NCBI GenBank assembly: GCA_903929815.1
Contig: CAIYWD010000223.1
Span: 1-36,769 of the forward strand
Direction: 5' to 3'
Source of the DNA: an uncultured beta proteobacterium
GTDB taxonomy: Bacteria; Pseudomonadota; Gammaproteobacteria; Burkholderiales; Burkholderiaceae_C
Length of the DNA: 36,769 bases
Position numbers and translations under genes: made by a program. Below, piece by piece: positions 1 through 10,108 of the stretch. Position 1 is the first letter of the stretch. Each line of letters opens with the position of its first letter. The notes beneath the pieces are model-generated. The model saw only the letters and a list, made by a program, of their open reading frames with translations, had not been told where the DNA came from and ran no database searches.

Positions 1-63
1 GTGGGAAGTGGGAAGTGGGAAGTGGGAAGTGGGAAGTGGGAAGTGGGAAGTGGGAAGTGGGAA
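1..63. repeat. Heptanucleotide tandem repeat (GTGGGAA)x9 at the window edge
   Basis: Nine consecutive perfect GTGGGAA units; may extend beyond the left edge. Confidence 0.95.
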
Positions 64-88
64 GATGTGGTGTCCTTTCAGATAGCCA

Positions 89-1843
89 CTACTCGCCTTC
101 GGCCGCTTCCACCAAAAATCGTACTTTGCGCTCGCCACGCCAGGCTTGCGCGTCTAATCGAAATGCCAGTTTGACACGGGCGGGCAAACTTTGCGTGTGA
201 CCAAACCAGATGCCATCCACAGACTCTCCTTGATGTTTGAGCTTGAGCGACATGTGTTTTTCAGCCACCAATTTTTGCGATACCACCTCCAATTCTTCAC
301 TAAAAGTAGGAGCTTCAAAGCCCTGTCCCCACACTGCCTTGTGCAGCGCGTCCACCAGATCAACACGGCGATATTCGGGTTTCAGGGGACCATCGGTCTC
401 CGTACAGCGCTTCAGGGTGGCAGCATTCAGCCACTCTTTGGCCACTTCAATCAAACCTTGTTCAAAAGTCTTGAACTGGTCTTTAGCGACTGTGCAGCCT
501 GCTGCCATGGCATGACCCCCAAAGCGTAAGAGTACACCAGGGTAACGTTTGGCTACTAGGTCAAGTGCGTCTCGCAGGTGAAAGCCTGCAATCGATCGGC
601 CTGAGCCTTTCAATTCATCTGCGTGACCTGTAGCACCGCTGCTGGCAAATACAAAGGTAGGACGGTGCAGTTTGTCTTTGAGACGTGAGGCCACAATACC
701 GACCACGCCTTCGTGAAAATTGGGATCAAACACGCAAATGGCAGGCGGTGGCGCATCCGTATTGGCAAACAGGGCCTCCGCTACGACCAGCGCTTGTGTA
801 CGCATTTGGCCTTCAATGGAGCGGCGTTCCCGGTTCATGCTGTCTAGCTCCTGGGCCAGTTCCAGTGCCCGCGTGGCATCGTCTGTGAGCAAACATTCAA
901 TACCAATCGTCATGTCTGACAGACGACCTGCAGCATTGATGCGCGGGCCTATCGCAAAGCCAAAATCAAAGGTGGTGGCCATTTTGGCATCACGCGCCGA
1001 CGCGACAAACAATGCAGCAAGACCTACAGGCATGACCAGCGATCTGACCCGTTTCAAACCTTGCGCCACCAGACGGCGGTTATTGGCATCCAGGCGCACC
1101 ATGTCGGCCACTGTACCCAGTGCGACCAGAGGCAATAAGGTGTCTAGCTTGGGCTGACACACAGATGTATCTTGCCGTAGCTCATCGGTCTGATTAAAAA
1201 TATGGCGTGTGCGTAACTCGGCACGCAGCGCCAGAAGCACATAAAACATCACACCCACACCTGCAATGGATTTGCTGGCAAAAGGACAGCCCGGCTGGTT
1301 GGGATTCACAATCACATTAGCCTTGGGCAAGGCGACTTGATCATCAATGCAAGCACACAGGTGGTGGTCTGTCACCAGCACTTTCAGTCCCAATGCACGC
1401 GCTGCTGCCACACCGTCAAAACTGGCAATGCCGTTGTCAACAGTCACCAGCACATCAGCACCAGACGCTTTGACACGCGCAGAAATCGGGGGGGTCAAAC
1501 CATAGCCGTCTTGTACCCTGTCTGGCACGATGTAATCGACATGCCGAGCACCGAGCAAACGCAAGCCACGCACACCCACAGCACATGCCGTGGCACCATC
1601 GCAGTCGTAGTCGGCCACGATGCAGATTTTTTGATCGGTGGCTATGGCATCAGCCAGCAATTGGGCAGCCTCGGCTGCGCCTTTCATGGTTGAAGGCAAA
1701 ATCAGACGCGAGAGGGCGGTATCCATCTCTTGCAACTGTTGAATGCCTCGGGATGCGTAAAGTTGCGCCAGCAAAGGATGCAGACCGGACTGTTCCAATT
1801 CCCAAACCATGCGCGGCGGCACGTCTCTTACTATAAATTTCAT
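89..1843 (-). CDS. recJ: Single-stranded-DNA-specific exonuclease RecJ
   Basis: 584-aa ORF with DHH motifs (VADYDCDGATA, VTDHH), GRINAAGRLSD and C-terminal RFGGHAMAAG (DHHA1). Confidence 0.95.
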   Translation of the reverse strand: MKFIVRDVPPRMVWELEQSGLHPLLAQLYASRGIQQLQEMDTALSRLILPSTMKGAAEAAQLLADAIATDQKICIVADYDCDGATACAVGVRGLRLLGARHVDYIVPDRVQDGYGLTPPISARVKASGADVLVTVDNGIASFDGVAAARALGLKVLVTDHHLCACIDDQVALPKANVIVNPNQPGCPFASKSIAGVGVMFYVLLALRAELRTRHIFNQTDELRQDTSVCQPKLDTLLPLVALGTVADMVRLDANNRRLVAQGLKRVRSLVMPVGLAALFVASARDAKMATTFDFGFAIGPRINAAGRLSDMTIGIECLLTDDATRALELAQELDSMNRERRSIEGQMRTQALVVAEALFANTDAPPPAICVFDPNFHEGVVGIVASRLKDKLHRPTFVFASSGATGHADELKGSGRSIAGFHLRDALDLVAKRYPGVLLRFGGHAMAAGCTVAKDQFKTFEQGLIEVAKEWLNAATLKRCTETDGPLKPEYRRVDLVDALHKAVWGQGFEAPTFSEELEVVSQKLVAEKHMSLKLKHQGESVDGIWFGHTQSLPARVKLAFRLDAQAWRGERKVRFLVEAAEGE

Positions 1844-1926
1844 ATTTATTTAATCATATCTATCAAACATTTAATTGCAAAATGGCATATCAAACATCAA
1901 TTGAATGCCTTGGTGAACGCACAGCA

Positions 1927-2817
1927 TCAGTGTGTCTGGAGTTGCTTCAACACCCAGGCAATCACTGTGCGGTTAACACACAGTTCAATATGCCCTATTC
2001 CCTGAAATTCAGTGACGGATGCATCACCCACAAACTGCTCACGCTGTGGATAAACCACATTGTCGTCTTGCGAGAGTGCAATCTGCATCAAGCCCCACGT
2101 GGCATGAGTTTCACTGGCTTGCAAAGCTTGCAGCCAGTCACTGTGCCACTTCATTTGCATTGCATTGGTTGTGGGTGTCACGCGGGCGATGGGTATGCCT
2201 TGGTGGGGTGTGCCCAAAGTGATGACCTGGCTGATGCGTGAATGACCGTAGATACGCATCCAGGCACGAATGACCAGGCCGCCCATGCTGTGGCCGACCA
2301 GTGCTACTTTGGACGCACCCGTTTGGCTTTGCAAAGCGATGACTGCCTGCTCAATGTGGGCAGCATAGTCATCGATCGATGTGAAGATGGGTTCTAGATC
2401 AACAGCGTGTACAGAGTGACCCGCATGGCGCAACGCTCGACTCATTTTGTCCCACATACGGTGGTTGGACATGTAACCATGCACCAGCAAGACGGGCGTT
2501 TGTAAAAGGATGGGGTCTGCAAGAAGTACTTGCGGTGGACGAAAGCACCAAGGCAATTGAAACCAGTAAATTTGAAGTGACGCAAGCAGTTCACCGCCAA
2601 AAGCGCGCCACCACATGAGGCTTGCTTGCTGCGGTCTAGACATCACCATGCTCACGCCAATCACCACACCATGCAGCAAGAGCGGCAACAACACGGCAAG
2701 CGCCAGCATCCATGCCATCGCATAACCCTGTGCCCTTTGTGCTGCCACAAAGACACCCAAAAGCGCTCCGGTGATGACTTGAAACAAATAAATGCGGCGT
2801 AACAAACGAGCAAACAT
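1927..2817 (-). CDS. Alpha/beta-fold hydrolase / triacylglycerol lipase-like protein with N-terminal membrane segments
   Basis: PVLLVHGYMSN, nucleophile elbow GHSMGG, hydrophobic N-terminus. Confidence 0.85.
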   Translation of the reverse strand: MFARLLRRIYLFQVITGALLGVFVAAQRAQGYAMAWMLALAVLLPLLLHGVVIGVSMVMSRPQQASLMWWRAFGGELLASLQIYWFQLPWCFRPPQVLLADPILLQTPVLLVHGYMSNHRMWDKMSRALRHAGHSVHAVDLEPIFTSIDDYAAHIEQAVIALQSQTGASKVALVGHSMGGLVIRAWMRIYGHSRISQVITLGTPHQGIPIARVTPTTNAMQMKWHSDWLQALQASETHATWGLMQIALSQDDNVVYPQREQFVGDASVTEFQGIGHIELCVNRTVIAWVLKQLQTH

Positions 2818-2926
2818 GATGATGATCCTGAAATATTGACAACGCGGGGGTGCATTGTCACTGCAAGTCTTGGTTGAACACCCACATCCAGCGCGTAAAA
2901 TCTACCCCTTTACTTGAAAGAATCCC

Positions 2927-3109
2927 TTGGCAACACCTAATTACAGCTACGAAAAGCGTCAGAAAGAACTGGCCAAAAAGAAGAAAAAAGAGGAAAAACT
3001 CAAGGAAAAATCCCAGCGCAAAACGGGCGATGGGTATGGTGTTGGGGCTGGGGTTGGTGACAGTGATCAGCCAGGTGCTGTAACAGAGGGTACTGCCCCA
3101 ACCGTTTGA
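2927..3109 (+). CDS. Small highly charged hypothetical protein (TTG start)
   Basis: 60-aa ORF MATPNYSYEKRQKELAKKKKKEEKL..., resembles small lysine-rich proteins common in Burkholderiales. Confidence 0.55.
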   Translation: MATPNYSYEKRQKELAKKKKKEEKLKEKSQRKTGDGYGVGAGVGDSDQPGAVTEGTAPTV

Positions 3110-4191
3110 GGTATATGCCATGCATCTGGTGCAGACATCAACAGTTGATGTGCCAAATCAGCCATAGCCCGCATGGAGCGGTCATTCGGCGCTATTGTTT
3201 TTGCATTTTTGAACTGAACAAAATTGCGATGAATGGACTGCCAATAGGCCGGATCATAATGGTGGGTCAGCAGGTTTTGCACAACGGTTTCCCATTGGCC
3301 TGATCGCGCTTGTGCCTGCCAGTTCTCCACCACGCACCGGCCTTTAAGCGCCGTCAATGAAGCCAGACGGTTACAAAAATCATCCCCATGGCGCACCCAG
3401 GTGTCGTAATCTTCCATGAGCAATGCCACACGTTCGTCATCAGGCAAATGCACATTCAGACACGCGCTCATGCGCATGGCATCTATCAATGCACACGGGA
3501 CTGACACGTTGCCAATTTTTTTGCTTTCGCCCTCCACAAACACTGGCTGATCTTGGCTAAAGCTGCGCAATGCATCCCAAATTAGAGTGTCAAATCGTTT
3601 TTGACTGGGCTGCTTTAAGCCGGGAATAGCTCCCAACACCGAGCTGCGATGCCCAGCCAGATTTTCCATATCCAACACCTGTGCCCCTTGAGCTGCCAGT
3701 GCTTGCAGCAAGCGGGTTTTGCCTGAACCTGTCGGGCCACACACCACCTGAAAATGCAGTGACGACACCCATCGCGCAATGTCTTGCACCATGGCCGCGC
3801 GAAACGCTTTGTAGCCACCTTCAATCAGTGTGACCTGAAAGCCAATCTGGCCCAAAATCAACGCCAAAGCACCACTACGCTGACCGCCACGCCAGCAATA
3901 AATGAGCGGCTTCCAGTGCTTAGGCTTGTCCATGACCTCACGATCAATGTGACCGGCAATACGACGCGCAGCCAGCGCAGCACCGCGTTTACGCGCTGCA
4001 AAAGAATTCACTTGCTTGTAGAGTGTGCCAATGTCTTGGCGTTCGTCGTTGTTGAGCGTTGGCCAGTTCACCGCATGGGGTAAGTGGTCGTGGGCAAATT
4101 CATCTTCGCTGCGGGCATCAATGACGGTATCAAATTCAGCCAGACGTGTCATGGCATCAGCGGCTACGACAGAGATGACACTCATCGCCAC
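3067..4191 (-). CDS. selU: tRNA 2-selenouridine synthase (rhodanese + P-loop)
   Basis: Rhodanese domain with YCWRGGQRSGAL, P-loop GPTGSGKTRLL, VEGESKKIG. Confidence 0.93.
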   Translation of the reverse strand: MAMSVISVVAADAMTRLAEFDTVIDARSEDEFAHDHLPHAVNWPTLNNDERQDIGTLYKQVNSFAARKRGAALAARRIAGHIDREVMDKPKHWKPLIYCWRGGQRSGALALILGQIGFQVTLIEGGYKAFRAAMVQDIARWVSSLHFQVVCGPTGSGKTRLLQALAAQGAQVLDMENLAGHRSSVLGAIPGLKQPSQKRFDTLIWDALRSFSQDQPVFVEGESKKIGNVSVPCALIDAMRMSACLNVHLPDDERVALLMEDYDTWVRHGDDFCNRLASLTALKGRCVVENWQAQARSGQWETVVQNLLTHHYDPAYWQSIHRNFVQFKNAKTIAPNDRSMRAMADLAHQLLMSAPDAWHIPQTVGAVPSVTAPG

Positions 4192-4850
4192 TCTCTTTGA
4201 AGGTCAGGCCATACGTTGTCCAACATTTTGGGTTGTGCTGCCTGCGTGGGGTGAATGCGATCCGATTGAAACCAGCGTAGGCTGTCTGGCACGTCGGCTA
4301 TTCCATGAAGAAAAAACGGTACCAGGCGCACTTGGCACGATTGGCTGACATCTACAAACATGTTGGTAAAACGTTGGTTGTAATCGTGCCCAAAGTTGGG
4401 TGGCACCTGCATACCCAGCAAAATCACTTTGGCACCGGTTTTTTTGGCAGCTTGCGTCATGGCTGTCAGATTGTCTTGTGTCATGGCCAATGGCAGCCCC
4501 CGCAGTGCATCATTGGTACCCAGTTCAATGATGACCAGATGGGGGCGATGCTTTTGAAGCAGTGCAGGCAGACGCGTGCGGCCGCCGATTGTTGTGTCGC
4601 CGCTGATACTGGCATTGATCACGGTGACCGACATTTTTTCAGCACTGAGTTTTTTCTCAAGCAGCGCCACCCAGCCTGTGCCGCGTGGAAGGCCATACTC
4701 AGCGCTGAGCGAATCACCCACCACCAAAAGGGTTCGTTTTGCAGCCACGGTTTGAGCCATGGCCATGACCATGCCAACAATTATCACAATCGGCATGACC
4801 GCGAACGCGATACAGTGACGACGATTTAACTTTTTCAAAAATATATTCAT
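4182..4850 (-). CDS. tesA: Arylesterase / GDSL lysophospholipase (TesA-like)
   Basis: GDSLSAEYG, ELGTNDALRG, DRIHPTQAAQ; N-terminal signal-peptide-like segment. Confidence 0.88.
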   Translation of the reverse strand: MNIFLKKLNRRHCIAFAVMPIVIIVGMVMAMAQTVAAKRTLLVVGDSLSAEYGLPRGTGWVALLEKKLSAEKMSVTVINASISGDTTIGGRTRLPALLQKHRPHLVIIELGTNDALRGLPLAMTQDNLTAMTQAAKKTGAKVILLGMQVPPNFGHDYNQRFTNMFVDVSQSCQVRLVPFFLHGIADVPDSLRWFQSDRIHPTQAAQPKMLDNVWPDLQREWR

Positions 4851-5583
4851 GTCAGACTACATTATTTCGGTGGAGCATGTTTTCAAGTCCATCACCGACT
4901 CTACTGGCACACTTGATATTTTGCGCGATATTGAGTGCCGTATGCGCCAGCAAGAAACCGTTGCCATTGTCGGTGCATCGGGTTCAGGCAAAAGCACACT
5001 GCTGTCCATCATCGCTGGTCTTGACACGCCCAGCCGTGGCACGGTTCGCATCGCAGATCAAGATATATTTGCCATGAACGAAGATGCACGAGCAGCCGTG
5101 CGGGCACACAAAATGGGTTTTGTATTTCAGAGCTTTCAGTTGTTGCGCCATTTAACAGCACTTGAAAACGTCATGCTGCCCCTCGAATTGGCCCATCAGC
5201 GCGATGCACGTTTGACTGCGACTGCCATGCTCAAACGTGTTGGATTGTCAGATCGTCTGAAGCATTACCCCAAAACGCTGTCTGGCGGCGAGCAGCAGCG
5301 GGTGGCGCTGGCGCGCGCCTTTGTAGTGCGGCCAGCAGTGTTGCTAGCCGATGAACCCACAGGCAGTTTAGACTTTGCCACAGGCCAGAGCGTGATGGCA
5401 CTGATGCTGGAATTGAACCGTGAATGGGGAACAACATTGGTGTTGGTCACGCATGACACCGGTCTTGCATCACGCTGTCAGCGCTGCATCACCATTGAGG
5501 CAGGTCATATTGTCATGGATGGCATCATCCTAAATTCCTCAGTTGACCGCTTGTCATCTTCACTAAACCCTTATGAAAATTGA
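4849..5583 (+). CDS. ABC transporter ATP-binding protein (LolD/YbbA type); the last ~19 codons lie in a repeat element
   Basis: Walker A GASGSGKST, signature LSGGEQQRVALARA, Walker B VLLADEPTGSLD; tail IILNSSVDRLSSSLNPYEN overlaps the repeat. Confidence 0.9.
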   Translation: MSDYIISVEHVFKSITDSTGTLDILRDIECRMRQQETVAIVGASGSGKSTLLSIIAGLDTPSRGTVRIADQDIFAMNEDARAAVRAHKMGFVFQSFQLLRHLTALENVMLPLELAHQRDARLTATAMLKRVGLSDRLKHYPKTLSGGEQQRVALARAFVVRPAVLLADEPTGSLDFATGQSVMALMLELNREWGTTLVLVTHDTGLASRCQRCITIEAGHIVMDGIILNSSVDRLSSSLNPYEN

Positions 5584-5742
5584 CATTTTTCACTTTGATG
5601 TAGTGTACCCTTTGGGTGAGAGCGCTACGCACCCGATTGAACTGCTGGCGACACGTCTGGGGTGTTGCTCCTCCTTGAAGGCAGCAACCTTCCGCGTCGT
5701 CGCGCCTATCCAAACGCGCCGCCAGCAGCCCACTCTGGCTAT
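5524..5742. mobile_element. MITE-like family M1, copy A (right end fused to an M2 element)
   Basis: ATCATCCTAAATTCCTCAGTTGACCGC left end; core shared with 21969-22213 and ~35780-35962. Confidence 0.75.
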
Positions 5743-5898
5743 GGACCATAATAAGTTGTGCATTTGGCTCGTCAGATTTGAGCGCGCTGCGTCGTTACAA
5801 ATCGCTGATGTGGCTGGGCCACACCGCACGATTTGCGCCTAGCATTGCATCTTTAACTCTGACGGCCAAATGCACAACTTATTGTTGACCATATCCTA
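5739..5898. mobile_element. MITE-like family M2, copy A
   Basis: Terminal inverted repeats: ATAAGTTGTGCATTTGGC ... GGCCAAATGCACAACTTATTGTTGACCATATCC. Confidence 0.8.
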
Positions 5899-5911
5899 AG
5901 AGATCAATACC

Positions 5912-8900
5912 TCAGCCGCATTGCCCCACGTAGCCACAGGCGGTGCAAAAGTCGCAGCCATCTTTGTGAATGACTGTGGCGTTACCACATTCAGGGCAGG
6001 GTTTGCCGGCCATGGTGCGGCTGACTTCACGTTCTTCGGGGGTATCCAGCACACCCATGTCGCGCAGCGGATAACCCTGCTGGTTCAAAATGCCCAGCAT
6101 GGCGTAGCGGTGAATGATGAGTCGGGCAATGTAGGCCACGGTTGAAGGCCAGGTTTGCTGACGACGTTCATGGTGGGGCAGTCCCGGCACAAAGGCCATG
6201 AAGTGACCCAAAGGCTCGGCATAGTTCAGCAACTTGCGCAGTTTCATGCCAATCCAGGCGGGGTCTATCACCCGCATGTCTAGTGACAACAATCGCGCCA
6301 ATCCGTCCATGGCTCTGGGGTAATTGCCACTAAAACCCACTGCACAGGGGCGGGTGATGACGCTGCCATCTGTGTTGGGCAAATTGACTTCCTTGAGCGT
6401 GACTGTGAAAGCCTCACCCGTAGCAGGGTTGTTCACATCGACTGCCCAGGCTAAAGTGCCAGACGTGCCGGTTTGTGGTTCGCCCTGGCTGAACATGGCA
6501 TCGATCACCGGTGTACTGGCGGGTTTGGTATCTGATGAACGCAGTTTGTTGTTGGCTGCCAATTGTTCACAACGCCAGCGAATGACCGCAGCCGTGGCGG
6601 CTACCACGCCGGGGAAAAGTCGCTTTTCACCATGCGGCGGAAAAGGCATCTCAAAAGCATGTTCTTCACTCACCGTGGTTAAGGCATCAAGTTTGAGTTG
6701 CAGCCAGGCGGGGTCATTGGCGCGCAAGTCCATCGACAGCGTTTTGGCCAAAGCGCCCAGTCCACGCGGTTGCTCAGACCCATTGACCCAGACTTCAAAG
6801 GGTTGGAGTGCGCCGCCTTCTTCTAACGAAATCTCGCCAATAAACAAGGCAAAGTCGCCAAAGGGGTGATGCACCATGAATGTCCATGCGGGGTTGCCAC
6901 CAGGCAGTTCTGGGCGACCTGGCCAACGCAATGACTGCAACACGGGTGCGGGGAGTCTGTCAAGCGACAGGCGGTGGTTGGCACTGTCAATTTGCAGCGG
7001 CTTGGCTGCGCTGGGGGCAGGCGATACGCTCAGCACAGACCCCAAAACACTGTTCGGACGGTAGGTGGCCAAGCCCTTTAAGCCGGATGTCCAGGCCTGG
7101 GTGTACAAATCCTGAAATTCTTCATACGGGTAATCCGCAGGCACGTTCACGGTTTTGGAAATGGCAGTGTCAATAAAAGGGGCTACGGCGGCGACCATTT
7201 CTTCGTGCGACTGGGCGCTCATTTCAAGAGCGGTTACAAAAGCGGAGGTGAGTGGAGCATCTGCGCCTTTGAGGTGGCGATACAAGCGCCAAGCGTGGTC
7301 TTCAACTGCGTATTCCTTGAAGCTGCCATCGGCCATGCGTTTTTTGCGGGTGTAAGTCCAACTGAAAGCGGGTTCAATCCCGTTGCTGGCGTTATCGGCA
7401 AAAGCCAGGCTAATGGTGCCTGTGGGGGCAATGGACAGCAGGTGAGAGTTACGCAAGCCATGTTTACGAATGCGGTCTTTCAATTTTATGGGCAGACGGG
7501 AAGCAAAGCTTGGGCCACTCAAGTACAGGTCGGCATTGAACAACTCAAAAGAACCCCGCTCTTGTGCCAAATCCATTGATGCACTGTAGGCAGTGTCGCG
7601 CATCAGTTTGGAAATATGCTGCGCCATGTCTCTTGCTGCCTGTGTGTCATACCGCAAATTAAGCATGACCAGCGCATCGCCCAGCCCTGTAAAGCCCAGA
7701 CCAATGCGACGTTTGCTGTTGGCTTCATGTTGCTGTTGTGGCAGTGGCCAGACGGTGACATCGAGCACGTTGTCCAGCATACGAACAGCCACTCGCGCAA
7801 CGTCGGCAAACGCCGTTTCGTCAAAGCGTGGGGACTCAGTGAAAGGGTCCGTTACAAAGCGCGTGAGGTCAATAGAGCCTAAGCAGCAGCAGCCATAAGG
7901 GGGCAGGGGTTGCTCGGCACAGTTATGCACAAACAGGCCGTTGGCATCAAAAGCGTGGACATCTTGCACGCTCACATCAAACACATCTTCTTCGCCTGCG
8001 TTTGTCAAAGAGGCTACCGTTGCTGTAAAACGCTCAAGAGCCAGTCCGCTTTGGCATGTTGTCAAAAAAGCCTCAAAACGTGCGGATTTTTCGGGATGGC
8101 TAAAGCCTATCGTTTGCGAAAAACGAATGATATTGTCGTCACGAAGGGTCAGAACGGGGGTATATGCTTCTTGGTGGTCTATGGCCGATACCATGCCCAA
8201 GCGCAGCAACATGCGTTGAATGGCCATGAGCACCGTTACATCGGCAAACTCCAGTTGCAAACTTGCCACGGGGTCTTCTTGAATCTCCCCCATGGCGTTG
8301 AACAAACCGCGCAGCAGCCCTTGGTAATACATAGATGATCCATGTTCCATTTGTGGCGTGATGGTCATCTGAGGAAATTTGATGCCCATGCGACTGGCCA
8401 GCTCCATGAAATCCATGGGAATGTCGATGCAGCTACCCTTGCCCAGCAACATTCCTATCAGAGAACCTTCTTCTTGTGTCCAGGGGCCATTCCACTTGGG
8501 CAAACTGCGGTGGTTGTGCAAAACGATTTCGTCACCAGGCTGTAGCACACCTGCTTGCACCCAGTCGTATTGCATCCCTTCAGACGAGGTCTGACGCACG
8601 GTACGAACCAAATGATCTGAAGTGAGTTTGAGCGAGTAACCCTGACAGGTGCGAAGTTGCAGCACCGGTTTGCGCCCTGTTGCAAAAAAGCCATGTGACA
8701 CAACAGGGTAAGCAAGACCATCTACCACAGCAGAAAATTTCCACTGCGTCAACTCGCTCACCTGACGGATACCATCGCTCGTCGTCACCCAAGTGTCAGC
8801 CGTCACACAGGGGTTGGTGCTGGCAATGGTTTCGCAGTACGATAAATTATTGTCACGGTTGATTTGATCCAGAAACAATACGCCTGGCTCGGCGTGGTCG

Positions 8901-9715
8901 TAGGTGGATTTCATGATTTGATTCCAAAGCATGCGTGCTTTGAGTTTTTGATAGACCCATGCGCCGCTCACCTTATCCTGATAAGCGCCCGCCTCTTTTT
9001 TGTCTTTACCAGGTTCAGCGTGATGCACTAGGGCAAAGTCACTGTCGGACTGAACCGCCTTCATGAAGTCATCGGTCACGCCCACTGAAATATTGAAATT
9101 TTTCAGATCGCCCTTGTCTTTGGCGTGGATAAATTCTTCAATATCAGGGTGATCGCATCGCAACACACCCATTTGCGCACCACGCCGGGCACCGGCAGAC
9201 TCTACCGTTTCACACGATCGGTCAAACACGCGCATGTAACTCACAGGCCCTGATGCACTGCTTTGCGTGCTGCCCACCCAGCCACCGCGCGGACGAATGC
9301 GTGAAAAGTCGTAACCCACGCCACCTCCACGGCGCATGGTCTCAGCCGCTTCAGTCAGGGCGGTATAAATGCCTGGGTGGCCGTCTTCCAGATGAGAAAT
9401 GGAATCACCCACGGGCTGCACAAAACAGTTGATGAGCGTGGCAGACAGTTGCGTGCCTGCAGCAGACTGAATGCGACCTGCTGGCAAAAAGCCGGCTTGC
9501 AAAGCTGCCAAAAATCTGGCTTCCCAATCTTGTTGCTGATCGGGTTTTTCGATGCTGGCCAAGGCATGTGCCACACGCTGATTAACATCAGCAATGCTTT
9601 GCTCAGTGCCTTTGCTGTATTTTTCACGCAAGACCTCTTCGCTGATGGGTTGGGGAGCAAGTAACGTTGTGGTCGTGGTGGAATTTGTGACTGTTTCAGT
9701 GGTTAGTTCTAACAT
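5912..9715 (-). CDS. nrdJ: Adenosylcobalamin-dependent (class II) ribonucleoside-diphosphate reductase containing an intein
   Basis: [43 protein letters not shown]^[21 protein letters not shown]-like repeats, C-terminal [15 protein letters not shown] zinc motif; ORF extends to 9760 but MLELTTETV at 9715 is the likely start. Confidence 0.95.
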   Translation of the reverse strand: MLELTTETVTNSTTTTTLLAPQPISEEVLREKYSKGTEQSIADVNQRVAHALASIEKPDQQQDWEARFLAALQAGFLPAGRIQSAAGTQLSATLINCFVQPVGDSISHLEDGHPGIYTALTEAAETMRRGGGVGYDFSRIRPRGGWVGSTQSSASGPVSYMRVFDRSCETVESAGARRGAQMGVLRCDHPDIEEFIHAKDKGDLKNFNISVGVTDDFMKAVQSDSDFALVHHAEPGKDKKEAGAYQDKVSGAWVYQKLKARMLWNQIMKSTYDHAEPGVLFLDQINRDNNLSYCETIASTNPCVTADTWVTTSDGIRQVSELTQWKFSAVVDGLAYPVVSHGFFATGRKPVLQLRTCQGYSLKLTSDHLVRTVRQTSSEGMQYDWVQAGVLQPGDEIVLHNHRSLPKWNGPWTQEEGSLIGMLLGKGSCIDIPMDFMELASRMGIKFPQMTITPQMEHGSSMYYQGLLRGLFNAMGEIQEDPVASLQLEFADVTVLMAIQRMLLRLGMVSAIDHQEAYTPVLTLRDDNIIRFSQTIGFSHPEKSARFEAFLTTCQSGLALERFTATVASLTNAGEEDVFDVSVQDVHAFDANGLFVHNCAEQPLPPYGCCCLGSIDLTRFVTDPFTESPRFDETAFADVARVAVRMLDNVLDVTVWPLPQQQHEANSKRRIGLGFTGLGDALVMLNLRYDTQAARDMAQHISKLMRDTAYSASMDLAQERGSFELFNADLYLSGPSFASRLPIKLKDRIRKHGLRNSHLLSIAPTGTISLAFADNASNGIEPAFSWTYTRKKRMADGSFKEYAVEDHAWRLYRHLKGADAPLTSAFVTALEMSAQSHEEMVAAVAPFIDTAISKTVNVPADYPYEEFQDLYTQAWTSGLKGLATYRPNSVLGSVLSVSPAPSAAKPLQIDSANHRLSLDRLPAPVLQSLRWPGRPELPGGNPAWTFMVHHPFGDFALFIGEISLEEGGALQPFEVWVNGSEQPRGLGALAKTLSMDLRANDPAWLQLKLDALTTVSEEHAFEMPFPPHGEKRLFPGVVAATAAVIRWRCEQLAANNKLRSSDTKPASTPVIDAMFSQGEPQTGTSGTLAWAVDVNNPATGEAFTVTLKEVNLPNTDGSVITRPCAVGFSGNYPRAMDGLARLLSLDMRVIDPAWIGMKLRKLLNYAEPLGHFMAFVPGLPHHERRQQTWPSTVAYIARLIIHRYAMLGILNQQGYPLRDMGVLDTPEEREVSRTMAGKPCPECGNATVIHKDGCDFCTACGYVGQCG
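7922..8809 (-). other. In-frame intein (296 aa) within the RNR
   Basis: Block [14 protein letters not shown], block [10 protein letters not shown] (TxxH), degenerate LAGLIDADG blocks [11 protein letters not shown] and [12 protein letters not shown], block [24 protein letters not shown] followed by Cys+1. Confidence 0.95.
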
Positions 9716-9809
9716 GATTGTCCCTTGAAAAAAGTGAGGAAATAGCAGAGTAGCGGGCATGAAAGTGTGATGATTTACTTCACTATTTCAATGCCAAATT
9801 GCCAAGATA

Positions 9810-9855
9810 AAACTAGATATAGAGTTTTTATCTAGCTTTACTCTACCTGTAGTGT
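9810..9855. promoter_or_regulatory. Candidate tandem NrdR boxes upstream of the RNR gene
   Basis: AAACTAGATATAGAGT (9810-9825) and ACTCTACCTGTAGTGT (9840-9855) match ACACTATATATAGTGT at 13/16 and 12/16, start-to-start 30 bp. Confidence 0.6.
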
Positions 9856-10036
9856 ATCAATATGCTCATGGGGGTTGACATGATGAAAACGCAGACACCC
9901 CTATTTTCAACGTGAAAGAACTCAAAAATATCAATGGGAAGTGGAAAGTTGGCAGCAAATACCACTCTTCACTATGGGGCATTTTTCATCATTTGGGATG
10001 AATTAATGTGAAATACCACAAAAATCATAACGCCAC

Positions 10037-10108
10037 TCCGAGAGCGCGGGCATCTTGCACGCATTGGATTGGCTGTGCCAAAAACAGGCAAGATGCCTGT
10101 GCTCCAGG
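10037..10108. repeat. Imperfect palindromic repeat with GCGGGCATCTTGC / GCAAGATGCCTGTGCTCC arms
   Basis: Inverted arms; related core also inside the element at 15087-15230. Confidence 0.6.

Noticed and set aside
5573-5842. 89-aa ORF downstream of the ABC ATPase as a real gene
   Set aside because: Lies entirely across M1 and M2 element sequences; treated as repeat-derived
6324-6869. Long antisense ORFs opposite the RNR (e.g. 181 aa) and many others opposite recJ, selU, por and kinase genes
   Set aside because: Composition-driven shadow ORFs overlapping strongly supported genes, with no recognisable domains
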